From Brevundimonas goettingensis (GTDB lineage Bacteria > Pseudomonadota > Alphaproteobacteria > Caulobacterales > Caulobacteraceae): a DNA stretch of 64,000 nt. How positions within the stretch are numbered: position 1 is the stretch's first letter; every line of letters begins with the position of its first letter. The stretch is from positions 2,527,001 to 2,591,000 of the forward strand of contig NZ_CP062222.1 of NCBI RefSeq assembly GCF_017487405.1, read 5' to 3'. Position numbers and translations under genes: made by a program. A model generated the notes under the pieces. That model saw only the letters and a program-made list of their open reading frames with translations. It was not told where the DNA came from and did no database searches. Positions 48,207 through 61,879 of the stretch are shown one piece after another.

Positions 48207-51029
48207 TTACGGGACAGGGTTGCCGTTGACGTCCACAACCGTGACCGGACCCAGGTTCAGGGCCTCGATCTTGGCCTTCATCGCGGCAACGTCACCGACG
48301 ATGACCCAGGTCGTGGGACCCGAGCCGACCACCGTCTGCGCCGCCGTCGCGGCCATGGCCGGCGTGGTGGAGTTCACCTCGCGGGCGTAGGCGGCATAGT
48401 AGTCTTCCGGCACGCCGTAGACGACCATACGGGTCAGTTCGCCCATGACAGCGGCATTGGTTTCCCAACCGCCGGCCATGCCCTGGATCAGGTTGGCCTT
48501 GACCGCCGTCAGTTCAGCCTCCGTGACCGGACGGGAACCGACCACGCCGGTCAACTCATTGCGAACCTCGGCCGTGCTCTCGGCGACCTTGTCCGACTGG
48601 ACCGCGGCGGTGGCGGCGAACATGCGCGGGCCGATGGCCGTGCGGACGCCCGAGGAGGCGCCGTAGGACCAGTGCTTGTCTTCCCGCAGGTTCATGTTGA
48701 TCCGGCTGGTGAAGGCGCCGCCGAGGGCGGTGTTGAAGGCGTCCTGACGCGGCTCGGAGGCGGCGTCGAACGGCGCCGTCAGACGGCCGGCGGTGATGAT
48801 CGCCTGCGGACCCGGACGGTTGACCAGCAGCACGCGCGGCTGGGCCGAGGCGGCCATGACCGAGGTCGCGGGCTTGGCCGGCAGCGGGGTCGCGGGCGCC
48901 TTCCAGCCGGCGAAGGCGGCTTCCAGCTGCGGCTGCAACTCGGCCAGGGTGGTGTCCCCGACCACGACCAGGGTGGCGTTGTCAGGACGGAACCAGGTCG
49001 CGTGATAGGCCTCGGCGTCGGCCGGGGTCAGGGCCTTGACCGTGTCCTCGGTCCCGGTCGTCGGACGGCCGTACTGGCTGTTAGGGCCATACACGTTGGC
49101 GGCCAGGACGCGGCTGGCGATGGCGCCGGGGTTGCGGTTGGCCTGCTGGATGCCGGCGACCTGCTGGGCCTGGGCGCGGGTGAAGTCGGCCGCGCGGAAG
49201 GCCGGGTGCTGGATCACATCGGCATACAGCGCCAGCGACGGCTCCATCCGGGTGGACAGGGCGGTCATGGAGACGCTGGAATAGTCCGCGGCCGAACCGG
49301 CGCCGAGGGTGGCGCCCAGCAGCTGGGTGCGGTCCGAAATCTGCAGCGCATCCAGGGTGTCGGTGCCGTTGGTCATCACCGAAGGGGCCAGCGACGCGAT
49401 GCCGGCCTTGTCGGCGGCGTCGGTCGCGGAACCCGCATTGACGATCAGGTTCATCGACACGGTCGGCACGCCGTCGCGCGGCGCCAGGACCACCTTCAGC
49501 CCGTTCGACAGAGTGGCGTGCTGCACCTCGGGGAAGATGGCGGCCGGGACGGCGCCCGTGGCGGGCACGCCCTGGGTCCGGTCGACGCCGGTCGCGGCGG
49601 CGGCATAGTCGGGCATCGGCAGGACGTTCAGCGAATAGCTGCCGTCGGTCAGCCACTGGCGGCCTGCGGCGGTCAGGTTGCCCGGGGTCGCAGCCAGGAC
49701 GCGCTCATAGCTGTCCTTCCAGGCGTTCGGGTCGCCGTGGAAGACCTGGCTCTCGGCCAGCAGGTCGGACTTGCCGCCGAAGCCGCCGATCCGCTCGGCG
49801 CCGCGCACCAGACCCGCGCCCTGAACCGTACGGGCGCGCTCCAGCTCCTCGGCGGTCGGACCGTCGCGCAGCAGCTTGGCCATCTCCTCATCGACGATGG
49901 CCTCGATCCGGGCCAGGTCCTGACCCGGCTTGGCGGTGACGATGACCAGGAACTGGCTGCCGATCTCGCTCTCATTCTGGCCGGCGTTGACGCCCACCGC
50001 GACCTGATCGTCAAACACCAGACGCTTGTAGAGGCGCGAGTTGCGGCCCGAGGACAGGACCTGGCCCAGCAGGCCCAGATAGTCGCTGTCGGCCGAGCCC
50101 GCTTCCGGCGTGTTCCAGACCTTGTAGAGGCGCGGCTGGCCGACGCGGTCGAACATGGTCTCGGACTGATGGCCGACCATCGGCGCTATCATGCGGTTCG
50201 GATGGGTGACGGGCGGTCCGGGCGGGATGTCGCCGAAATACTGCTCGACCTTGGCCTTGGCCTCTTCCGGAGTGATGTCGCCGGCCAGGACGATGGTCGC
50301 GTTCGAGGCGCCGTAATAGTCGCGGAACCAGGCCTTGACCGTGTCGAGATCGGCCGCGTTCAGATCGTCCATCGAGCCGATGACGGTGTGGCCATAGGGG
50401 TGGTCGGCCGGATAGGTGGCGTTGGTGATCGCATCCCAGACGCGGCCGTAGGGTTGGTTCTCGCCCTGGCGCTTCTCGTTCTGGACGACGCCGCGCTGCT
50501 CATCCAGACGCGCCTGGTCGATGGCGCCGACGAGATGGCCCATCCGGTCGCTCTCCAGCCACAGGATCGAATCCAGGGCCGACGTCGGGACGTTCTGGAA
50601 ATAGTTGGTGCGGTCGGTGTTGGTGGTGCCGTTCTGGTCGGTGGCGCCCAGCAGTTCGGTCGCCTTGAAGAAGTCGTTGTTGAAGTTCTCCGAGCCGTTG
50701 AACATGAGGTGTTCGAACAGGTGGGCGAAGCCCGAACGCGCCGCCGGCTCGTTCTTGGAACCCACGTGGTACCAGATGTTGACCGCCACGATCGGGGCCT
50801 TGTGGTCCTCGTGCACGATCAGGGTCAGGCCGTTGTTCAGGACGAATTTCGTGAACGGAATTTCGATCGGCGGCAGGGGCGCAAGACGCTCGCCGCGCTG
50901 CGTGGCCGCAGAGGCCGGAGCGGCGGGTTCAGGCGCGGCCCAGGCGGCGGAAGCAAGGGCGGCGGAAGCGAAGGCGACGGAGGCGGCGACGCCTCCCATC
51001 AGGGCCAGGCGGCAGGCGGTCGAACGCAT
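48207..51029 (-). CDS. M16 family zinc metallopeptidase, exported, two-domain
   Basis: The 940-residue protein has a signal peptide ending near residue 31 (ASAAWAAPE). The inverted zinc motif HxxEH is at about 103-107 (GFAHLFEHLMFNGS), and the third ligand Glu is in DEQRGVVQNEKRQ. A second, inactive M16 half begins near residue 500 (LSNGLKVVLAPRDGVPTVSM). This tandem layout is that of pitrilysin-like proteases fused as one chain. They degrade peptides and small proteins in the periplasm. It stands alone, converging on the RND operon. Confidence 0.93.
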   Translation of the reverse strand: MRSTACRLALMGGVAASVAFASAALASAAWAAPEPAAPASAATQRGERLAPLPPIEIPFTKFVLNNGLTLIVHEDHKAPIVAVNIWYHVGSKNEPAARSGFAHLFEHLMFNGSENFNNDFFKATELLGATDQNGTTNTDRTNYFQNVPTSALDSILWLESDRMGHLVGAIDQARLDEQRGVVQNEKRQGENQPYGRVWDAITNATYPADHPYGHTVIGSMDDLNAADLDTVKAWFRDYYGASNATIVLAGDITPEEAKAKVEQYFGDIPPGPPVTHPNRMIAPMVGHQSETMFDRVGQPRLYKVWNTPEAGSADSDYLGLLGQVLSSGRNSRLYKRLVFDDQVAVGVNAGQNESEIGSQFLVIVTAKPGQDLARIEAIVDEEMAKLLRDGPTAEELERARTVQGAGLVRGAERIGGFGGKSDLLAESQVFHGDPNAWKDSYERVLAATPGNLTAAGRQWLTDGSYSLNVLPMPDYAAAATGVDRTQGVPATGAVPAAIFPEVQHATLSNGLKVVLAPRDGVPTVSMNLIVNAGSATDAADKAGIASLAPSVMTNGTDTLDALQISDRTQLLGATLGAGSAADYSSVSMTALSTRMEPSLALYADVIQHPAFRAADFTRAQAQQVAGIQQANRNPGAIASRVLAANVYGPNSQYGRPTTGTEDTVKALTPADAEAYHATWFRPDNATLVVVGDTTLAELQPQLEAAFAGWKAPATPLPAKPATSVMAASAQPRVLLVNRPGPQAIITAGRLTAPFDAASEPRQDAFNTALGGAFTSRINMNLREDKHWSYGASSGVRTAIGPRMFAATAAVQSDKVAESTAEVRNELTGVVGSRPVTEAELTAVKANLIQGMAGGWETNAAVMGELTRMVVYGVPEDYYAAYAREVNSTTPAMAATAAQTVVGSGPTTWVIVGDVAAMKAKIEALNLGPVTVVDVNGNPVP

Positions 51030-51205
51030 CTATTCCTCCGAATGCGAGGGGCCCAGCTGGGCCGTTACACCTGCCTAGACCGCACCCGCTCACCGGGAAA
51101 GCAACGTTTCCTGAACTTTTGGTCATGTTCGGACGAGTTATCGCGAACCGTTCTCAAACAAGCGCGGCCATGGAGGGTCGGTTCATCCATCGCTTTGCAC
51201 ATCAT

Positions 51206-51221
51206 CGGCATGATCATGCCG
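51206..51221. promoter_or_regulatory. 16-bp perfect palindrome upstream of gltD
   Basis: CGGCATGATCATGCCG lies 70 bases before the gltD ATG, in a 262-bp region shared with the M16 gene. It is a good candidate operator for nitrogen or glutamate control, with no known match that I can name. Confidence 0.4.
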
Positions 51222-51291
51222 AACATCGTCCAAAAACCCAGCTCTCACGAAAATCATTTGCCGAAAAGCATGTTTTTGGCTTTATGCGCGT

Positions 51292-52718
51292 ATGCAGAAC
51301 AAAGGAACATCCGGGCCGAAGGGCTTCGTCGTGCAACCGCGTCGTCTTCCCAAGACGACCGCCTCAGTCCGCGTGCAGGATTTTGGCGAGATCATCGTCA
51401 AACCGACGACCGAGAATATCGAGGTCCAGGCCGGGCGTTGCACCGACTGCGGCGTGCCCTTCTGCCAGAACGCCTGCCCCCTGCAGAACAACATCCCCGA
51501 CTGGCTCGGCCTGTCGGCGGAAGACGAGATGCGTGAAGCCTGGCGCGTCGCCTCGGCGACCTCGACCATGCCCGAGATCTGCGGTCGCATCTGTCCGCAG
51601 GACCGTCTGTGCGAGGGCTCCTGCACCCTGAACCAGTCCGGCTGGGAAGCCGTGACCATCGGCTCGGTCGAGGCCTTCATCGGCGACACCGCCTTCGACA
51701 ACGGCTGGGTCGAACCCATCCGCCCGGCGCACGAGCGCGGCCAGTCCGTCGGCATCGTCGGAGCCGGCCCGGCCGGTCTGGCCGCCGCCGACCGTCTGCG
51801 CAGCGCGGGCTACGCCGTCACCGTCTACGACCGCCACGACCGCCCGGGCGGCCTGCTGATCTACGGTATCCCCGGCTTCAAGCTGGAGAAGCGCGTCGTC
51901 CAGCGCCGCACCGATCGCCTGATCGAGGGCGGCGTGGAGTTCGTCCAGAACTGCAACCTCGGCGTCGACGTCACGCTTGATGAGCTGCGCGAGAAGCATG
52001 ACGCGGTCCTGCTGGCCATGGGCGTCTATCAGGCGCGCGCCCTGTCGGTTCCCGGCGGCGGCCCCGGCGACACCGTCCCGGCCCTCGATTTCCTGATCCA
52101 CCAGAACCGTCGCGATCTGGGCGAGGTCGACAACGACACCTGGCACAACGCCAAGGGCCGCAAGGTCGTGGTCATCGGCGGCGGCGACACCGCGATGGAC
52201 TGCGTCCGCACCGCCATCCGCCAGGGCGCCGAATCCGTCGTCTGCCTGTACCGCCGCGACCGCGACAACATGCCCGGCTCGGCCCGCGAGGTTCAGAACG
52301 CCGAGGAAGAAGGCGTCGTCTTCGAATGGCTGGGCGCGCCCAAGGCCCTGATGTCGCGCGACGGCACGGTCTCGTCCGTCCGCGCCGCCCGCATGGCCCT
52401 GTCGGAACCCGAGTTCGGCAAGCGCCGCGAGATCGTCCCCGTTCCCGGCGGCGACTTCGACCTGCAGGCCGATCTGGTCATCGAGGCCCTGGGCTTCGAG
52501 CCCGAGGAATTCGCCGCCCACCACAATGAGCTGTCGCTCACCCAGTGGAACACCGTGGCTGTCGCCCGCTCGGGCTTCGCCACCTCCCTGCCCGGCGTCT
52601 ATGCCGCCGGCGACGCCGTCCGCGGCGCCTCGCTGGTGGTGTGGGCCGTGCGCGACGGCCAGGACGCCGCCGCCGAAATCGACCGTTATCTGCGTACCCA
52701 GACCGAGGAGCAGGCCGC

Positions 52719-52722
<4 letters not shown>
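51292..52722 (+). CDS. gltD: Glutamate synthase (NADPH) small subunit
   Basis: The 476-residue flavoprotein passes electrons from NADPH through Fe-S clusters to GltB. The N-terminal Cys groups are CTDCGVPFCQNACPLQNNIP and CGRICPQDRLCEGSC. The FAD fold starts at GIVGAGPAGLAAADRL, and the NADPH fold at VVVIGGGDTAMDCVRTAI. The C-terminal FAD motif is GVYAAGDAVRGASLVVWA. It comes before gltB, the reverse of the common gltB-gltD order, and its stop overlaps the gltB start by four bases. Confidence 0.95.
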
Positions 52723-57236
<4,514 letters not shown>

Positions 57237-57282
57237 TCCGGGTTCCTCCCCTGTTTTCTCTAGTCGATAGGCCTCCCCGCCG

Positions 57283-58608
57283 ATGACCCTGATCCGCCGC
57301 CTCGCCTCAATTCCATTGATGGGGGCGGCGCTTCTCGCCCTCACGGCCCTACCCGCCTCGGCGGCGCCCGCCCTGCTCGGCCATCAGGCCGTGCTCGACC
57401 TGAACTCGGGCGCCAGCGCCTGGCTGCTGACCTCGACGGCGCTGGTCCTGATGATGACCCTGCCGGGCCTCGCGCTGTTCTACGGCGGCATGGTCAGGAA
57501 GAAGAACATCATCTCGGTCATCGCCCAGTCGACGGCGGCCTTCGCCCTCGTCTCGGTGCTCTGGTTCATCGCCGGCTACAGCCTCGCCTTCGGCAAGGGG
57601 CCTGACGCGGTCAACGGCTATATCGGCGGGCTTGAGGCGGCGTTCCTGAACGGCGTCACCTCGACCACCGCGCACAGCCTCCTGCCCGGCATTCCGGAAC
57701 TGCTCTTCGTCAGCTTCCAGATGACCTTCGCCATCATCACCCCGGCCCTGATCGCGGGCGCCTTCGCCGAGCGGATGAAGTTCTCGGCCTCCCTGCTCTT
57801 CTTCGGCCTGTGGCACCTGATCGTCTATGCGCCGATCTGCCATCAGGTCTGGGGCGGCGGCTATCTGGGCTCGCTGGGCGTGCTCGACTTCGCCGGCGGC
57901 GCGGTCGTCCACGTCAACGCCGGGATCGCGGGCCTCGTCTGCTGTCTGGTGCTGGGACCGCGTCACGGCTTCGGGCGCGACAACATGGCCCCGGCCAACC
58001 TCGCCTATACGGCCATCGGCACGGGCCTGCTGCTGGTCGGCTGGCTGGGCTTCAACGCCGGGTCGGCGGGCGCCGCCGATGCGCTGGCGGGCACGGCCTG
58101 TTTCAACACCATCCTCGCCGCCGCCGCCGCCTCGCTCGGCTGGCTGGCCATCGAATGGATCGAAAAGAAGAAGCCGACCCTGCTGGGCCTGCTGTCCGGC
58201 ATCGTCGCCGGTCTGGTCGCCATCACCCCGGCCGCCGGCTTCGTCGATCCCAAGGGCGCCTTCTTCATCGGCGTCATCGCGGGCCCGGCCTGCTACGCCG
58301 GCGCCGTCTGGCTCAAGCATGCGCTCAAATATGACGACAGCCTCGACGCCTGGGGCATCCACGGCATCGGCGGCATCGTCGGCGCCCTTCTGACCGGGGT
58401 CTTCGCCTCGACGGCCGTCAACCCGCTGTCGGAAGGCGCCTCGATCGTGAAGCAGGCCATCGGTCTGGGCGGAGCCATCGCCTGGAGCGCGGTCGGCACC
58501 TTCGTCGTCCTGATGATCTGCAAATTCACGGTCGGCCTGCGCGTCACCAGGGAGGGCGAGGTCGAGGGTCTCGACTATTCCGAACACGGCGAGAGCATTC
58601 ACAGCTAG
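57283..58608 (+). CDS. amt: Ammonium transporter (second copy)
   Basis: The 441-residue paralogue of the gene at 31182 shares long identical blocks (GFNAGSAGAA, LSGIVAGLVAITPAAGFVDP). It has a signal peptide (TALPASAAPALLGH). Pore His residues are in YAPICHQVWGGGYLGS and SLDAWGIHGIGGIVGALLTG, and the tail ends EGLDYSEHGESIHS. It begins 46 bases after gltB and is probably carried on the same transcript, joining uptake to assimilation. No PII gene is adjacent. Confidence 0.95.
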   Translation: MTLIRRLASIPLMGAALLALTALPASAAPALLGHQAVLDLNSGASAWLLTSTALVLMMTLPGLALFYGGMVRKKNIISVIAQSTAAFALVSVLWFIAGYSLAFGKGPDAVNGYIGGLEAAFLNGVTSTTAHSLLPGIPELLFVSFQMTFAIITPALIAGAFAERMKFSASLLFFGLWHLIVYAPICHQVWGGGYLGSLGVLDFAGGAVVHVNAGIAGLVCCLVLGPRHGFGRDNMAPANLAYTAIGTGLLLVGWLGFNAGSAGAADALAGTACFNTILAAAAASLGWLAIEWIEKKKPTLLGLLSGIVAGLVAITPAAGFVDPKGAFFIGVIAGPACYAGAVWLKHALKYDDSLDAWGIHGIGGIVGALLTGVFASTAVNPLSEGASIVKQAIGLGGAIAWSAVGTFVVLMICKFTVGLRVTREGEVEGLDYSEHGESIHS

Positions 58609-58630
58609 GCCACTCTCGCCCATTGACGCC

Positions 58631-58671
58631 GCCCCTTCCATCCGGCCCCATGCGCGCCGTCTGGAAGGGGC
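58631..58671 (+). promoter_or_regulatory. Hairpin enclosing the ribosome site of the DUF885 gene, also a possible amt terminator
   Basis: GCCCCTTCCA (58631-58640) pairs with TGGAAGGGGC (58662-58671) around a GC-rich loop of 21 bases. The right arm contains GGAAGGGG, the likely ribosome site for ATG 58678. It may end the amt transcript, hide the ribosome site, or both. Confidence 0.5.
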
Positions 58672-58677
58672 CCTCAC

Positions 58678-60468
58678 ATGAACTCTTGCGTCGCCATCGG
58701 CATCGCCGCACTGCTGCTCTCGACCACCGCAGGCGCGGCCTTCGCACAGGTGGCTCCGGCGCCCGCGACGGCCCCCGCCCCCAACCCGGCGCTCGCGACC
58801 CTGCTCACCGACTACGAGGCCTTCCTCAAGGCCAATGACCCGGTCTCGGCCGGGTTCGAAGGGGATCAGGCGGCCAAGTCGAAACTGCCGGACGTCACCC
58901 GCGCCGCCGAGGTCGCCCAGCAGACGCCGCTGGAGGCCTTCCTCGCCCGCGCCCAGGCCATCCCGATCGAAGGCCTGTCATCCGACGACCGGCTGAACCG
59001 TGACTTCCTGATCTGGGTGCTCAAGCGCGCGATCGAATCGATCCGCTTCGACAGCGGCCGCCTGGCTTTCACCTCCGAGGGCGGGATCGGCCAGAACTTG
59101 GCCTATGTCGCCTCCTCGACCCGGATCACCAATCGCGCCGACGCCGACGCCTGGATCGCCCGGCTGGAGGGCCTTCCCAAACTCTATGACGACAGTCTGG
59201 AGAACGCCCGGCGCGGCCTGACCACCGGCTTCACCCAGCCGAAATCCGTGACCGAGAGCTACCTCGTCTCCCTGCGGAACGAGGTCGCCTTCACGCCCGA
59301 GACCGATCCGCTTCTGAAGCCCTTCGCCGCCCTGCCTGCCTCCATCTCTGCAGCCGATCAGGCGGCGCTGAAGACGCGGGCGGCGGCCATCGTCGCCGAC
59401 CAGATCAACCACCGCCGCCGCCAGTGGCTGGCCTTCGTCCAGGACGATTACCTGCCCGCCGCCTCGGCCGAGGTCGGCATCGGCTCGCGCCCCGGCGGCA
59501 AGGACTACTACGCCTTCCAGGCCCGATCCTACACGACCACCGACCTGACGCCGGAGCAGATCCACCAGATCGGTCTGGACGAGGTGACCCGCATCCGCGC
59601 CCGCATGGATGTCGAGATGAAGGCGGCCGGCTGGACCGGCGACTTCGCCGGCTTCCTGCAGCACCTGCGCACCGATCCGCGCTTCTATGCGACCTCGCGC
59701 GAGGACATGATCGAGAAGGCGTCGGAGATGGCCAAGCGGGCCGACGGCGGCCTGCCCGCCCTGTTCCGCACCTTGCCGCGCCTGACCTACAACGTCCGGC
59801 CCGTGCCGCTGGACATCGAGGACACCTACACCACCGGCCGCTACAACGGCGGCTCGCTCGCCGAGGGCGTGCCCGGCGGATACATCGTCAACACCGGCAA
59901 GCTGGACCAGCGGCCGCTCTATGAGCTGCCTGCCCTGACCCTGCATGAGGCGGTGCCCGGCCACCACATCCAGATCGCCCTGCAGCAGGAGGCGGCCCAG
60001 GGCCCCTATTTCCGCCGCAACGTCGACGTCACCGCCTTCACCGAAGGCTGGGGCCTGTATTCAGAGTTCCTCGGCGAGGAGATGGGCTTCTACCGCACGC
60101 CGGAAGAGCGCTTCGGCCGCCTCTCCTACGAGATGTGGCGCGCCTGCCGTCTGGTCGCCGACACCGGCATGCACTGGATGGGCTGGACCATCGAACAGGC
60201 GCGTCAGTGCTTCACCGACAACTCCGCCCTGTCGCCGCACAATATCGAGACCGAGTTGCAGCGCTACATCGGCTGGCCGGGACAGGCCCTGGCCTACAAG
60301 ATCGGCGAGATCCGCCTGCGCGCAATCCGCACCCGCGCCGAGACCGAGCTAGACCCCAAGTTCAACGTCCGCGACTTCCACGACGCCCTGCTGGTCGATG
60401 GCCCCCTGCCGCTCGACCTGCTGGACCAGCGCATGGACGCCTGGATCGCGGCCCAGAAAGCGAAATAA
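58678..60468 (+). CDS. DUF885 family exported protein, probable metallopeptidase-like
   Basis: The 596-residue protein has a signal peptide (IAALLLSTTAGAAFAQ) and an Ala/Pro linker before the domain starts at TLLTDYEAFLKANDPVSAGF. The family zinc-type motif is HEAVPGHHIQ at about 423-432, followed some 30 residues later by a Glu-containing FTEGWGLYSEFLGEEMGFY, the layout of the gluzincin-like M32/M3 group. RPLYELPALTL and WTIEQARQCF are further family marks. It likely acts in the periplasm. Substrates of DUF885 proteins are not established. Confidence 0.88.
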   Translation: MNSCVAIGIAALLLSTTAGAAFAQVAPAPATAPAPNPALATLLTDYEAFLKANDPVSAGFEGDQAAKSKLPDVTRAAEVAQQTPLEAFLARAQAIPIEGLSSDDRLNRDFLIWVLKRAIESIRFDSGRLAFTSEGGIGQNLAYVASSTRITNRADADAWIARLEGLPKLYDDSLENARRGLTTGFTQPKSVTESYLVSLRNEVAFTPETDPLLKPFAALPASISAADQAALKTRAAAIVADQINHRRRQWLAFVQDDYLPAASAEVGIGSRPGGKDYYAFQARSYTTTDLTPEQIHQIGLDEVTRIRARMDVEMKAAGWTGDFAGFLQHLRTDPRFYATSREDMIEKASEMAKRADGGLPALFRTLPRLTYNVRPVPLDIEDTYTTGRYNGGSLAEGVPGGYIVNTGKLDQRPLYELPALTLHEAVPGHHIQIALQQEAAQGPYFRRNVDVTAFTEGWGLYSEFLGEEMGFYRTPEERFGRLSYEMWRACRLVADTGMHWMGWTIEQARQCFTDNSALSPHNIETELQRYIGWPGQALAYKIGEIRLRAIRTRAETELDPKFNVRDFHDALLVDGPLPLDLLDQRMDAWIAAQKAK

Positions 60469-60471
60469 GAC

Positions 60472-61026
60472 TCAGCGCTTCCGCGGCAGGTCGATGGCGG
60501 CCAGCTTCCAGAAGAAGACGCTGCGGCGTTCCAGCAGCAGGTCGACGTAGTCGTCCGGATGGTCCTCGCGCGTCAGACGGATCGCGAAGGTGTTGAGGCC
60601 GCGATAGCTGTAGCCCTGATGCACCTTGCTCGAGGGCTCGTCCGGGATGCGGGCGCGGTTGCGGGCCACACTCTTCGCGTTCGGGACCTCGCCCGAACGC
60701 ACCATGGCGGCGACGGCGGGAGGCGTCACGAAGGCGTCGACGGCGCCGCTGATCAGCGTCGGGGCCAGGATCATGCCCAGACCGCCGAGGCCGCCGGCGC
60801 GGTCGCCGAGGTCGGCGCGCATCTCCTCCACCAGCTTGGCGTTCAGTTCTTCCTTCAGGCTGGTGCGGAAGGCCGGGAAGTCGACGAACTGCTCCAGCTT
60901 CGCCTCATCGCCCGCCTTGGCGGCCGAGATCAGCCCGCGCACCGCCAGCAGCGGCGAGGCGAAATACGCCGCGAAGAAAAGGAACAGGACGCCGCCGAGG
61001 ACGGCGAGTTGGGTCTTGCGGTTCAT
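60472..61026 (-). CDS. DUF2939 family protein (first of tandem pair)
   Basis: The 184-residue protein has one N-terminal membrane helix (LAVLGGVLFLFFAAYFASPL) and a small periplasmic domain with the family start VRGLISAAKAGDEAKLEQFV. It ends LLLERRSVFFWKLAAIDLPR. It converges on the DUF885 gene with a three-base gap. The next gene upstream is a diverged relative in the same orientation 52 bases away, probably an old duplication. Function unknown. Confidence 0.82.
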   Translation of the reverse strand: MNRKTQLAVLGGVLFLFFAAYFASPLLAVRGLISAAKAGDEAKLEQFVDFPAFRTSLKEELNAKLVEEMRADLGDRAGGLGGLGMILAPTLISGAVDAFVTPPAVAAMVRSGEVPNAKSVARNRARIPDEPSSKVHQGYSYRGLNTFAIRLTREDHPDDYVDLLLERRSVFFWKLAAIDLPRKR

Positions 61027-61078
61027 GCGGTCTCCTCGAACCGCAACGCGGCGCAGGCTTGACGGTTTCGAGGAAGGA

Positions 61079-61723
61079 TCAAAGCGCTACGGAACCTTCC
61101 GGAGGCAGACCAATATGCACCAGTTTCCACTCGAACGGCCCTCGCCGCTCGAAGGTGAAGATCGTCGGGGCATGGGCGTCATCCGCGATGCTCAGCCGGG
61201 CGCGATTGACGCTCCAGTAGACCGGACGGGGCCAGCCCTGGGCGGTCTTGCCGGCCGGATTCTCCGCCACCGTCAGGGCGTCGCGGCCGGCGCCCGAGGT
61301 CAGGGCGATCAACGGCTGCGGGGCCAGCCAGGCGTCGACCGGCGGTGCGCTCGGGACGACCTGGGGCACGGCCTGTTCGAACTGGCGGCGAATGGCGCCG
61401 AACGGATCCTGCAGGATCGACGGCGGCGGCGTCAAAGGCTCGACGCGGCCCGAGACCTGGGGCCTCAGCGAGGCGCGCACGGCGTCATAGTCGATCAGTT
61501 TGGACAGCCCCTGCACGTCCCCGGCCTGGGCGGCGGCGCGGATGCCGAAGAAGGCGACGGCGGGGGCGATGAAGAAGGCGGCGACCGCAGCGACCACACC
61601 GACGACGATCAGGTTCAGAATCAGCCGTTTGAACGAAGGATCGCGACGCGACGCGGCCTTGCGGGCCTGGGAGCGCGCCCAGACCGGCTGATAGTCGGCG
61701 TCGTTCGTCGATTCCTCGGTCAC
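61079..61723 (-). CDS. DUF2939 family protein (second of tandem pair)
   Basis: The 214-residue protein has a polar cytoplasmic N-terminus of about 35 residues (MTEESTNDADYQPVWARSQA), one helix (LILNLIVVGVVAAVAAFFIA), then FFGIRAAAQAGDVQGLSKLI, which aligns with VRGLISAAKAGDEAKLEQFV of its neighbour. The end FEWKLVHIGLP matches FFWKLAAIDLP. It has an added Pro-rich loop (VEPLTPPPSILQDPFGAIRR). Function unknown. Confidence 0.8.
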   Translation of the reverse strand: MTEESTNDADYQPVWARSQARKAASRRDPSFKRLILNLIVVGVVAAVAAFFIAPAVAFFGIRAAAQAGDVQGLSKLIDYDAVRASLRPQVSGRVEPLTPPPSILQDPFGAIRRQFEQAVPQVVPSAPPVDAWLAPQPLIALTSGAGRDALTVAENPAGKTAQGWPRPVYWSVNRARLSIADDAHAPTIFTFERRGPFEWKLVHIGLPPEGSVAL

Positions 61724-61782
61724 GGCCTGTCCCTCACATGTCCCCCGACGGCTTGAACCGTGACGCTATGCGCTCAAGACAA

Positions 61783-61811
61783 CGCCCGCAACGGCCAAGC
61801 CGTTGCGGGCG
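61783..61811 (-). terminator. Terminator after icd
   Basis: CGCCCGCAACGGC, loop CAA, GCCGTTGCGGGCG: a perfect 13-bp stem 69 bases beyond the icd stop, with TTGTCTTG on the minus strand after it. Confidence 0.7.
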
Positions 61812-61879
61812 CATCATTCTTGTTGGGCGCTAACACTCGCCGCGCGGCGGCTCGTTGCTTGAGCGCCCGTGGGCCTGGC

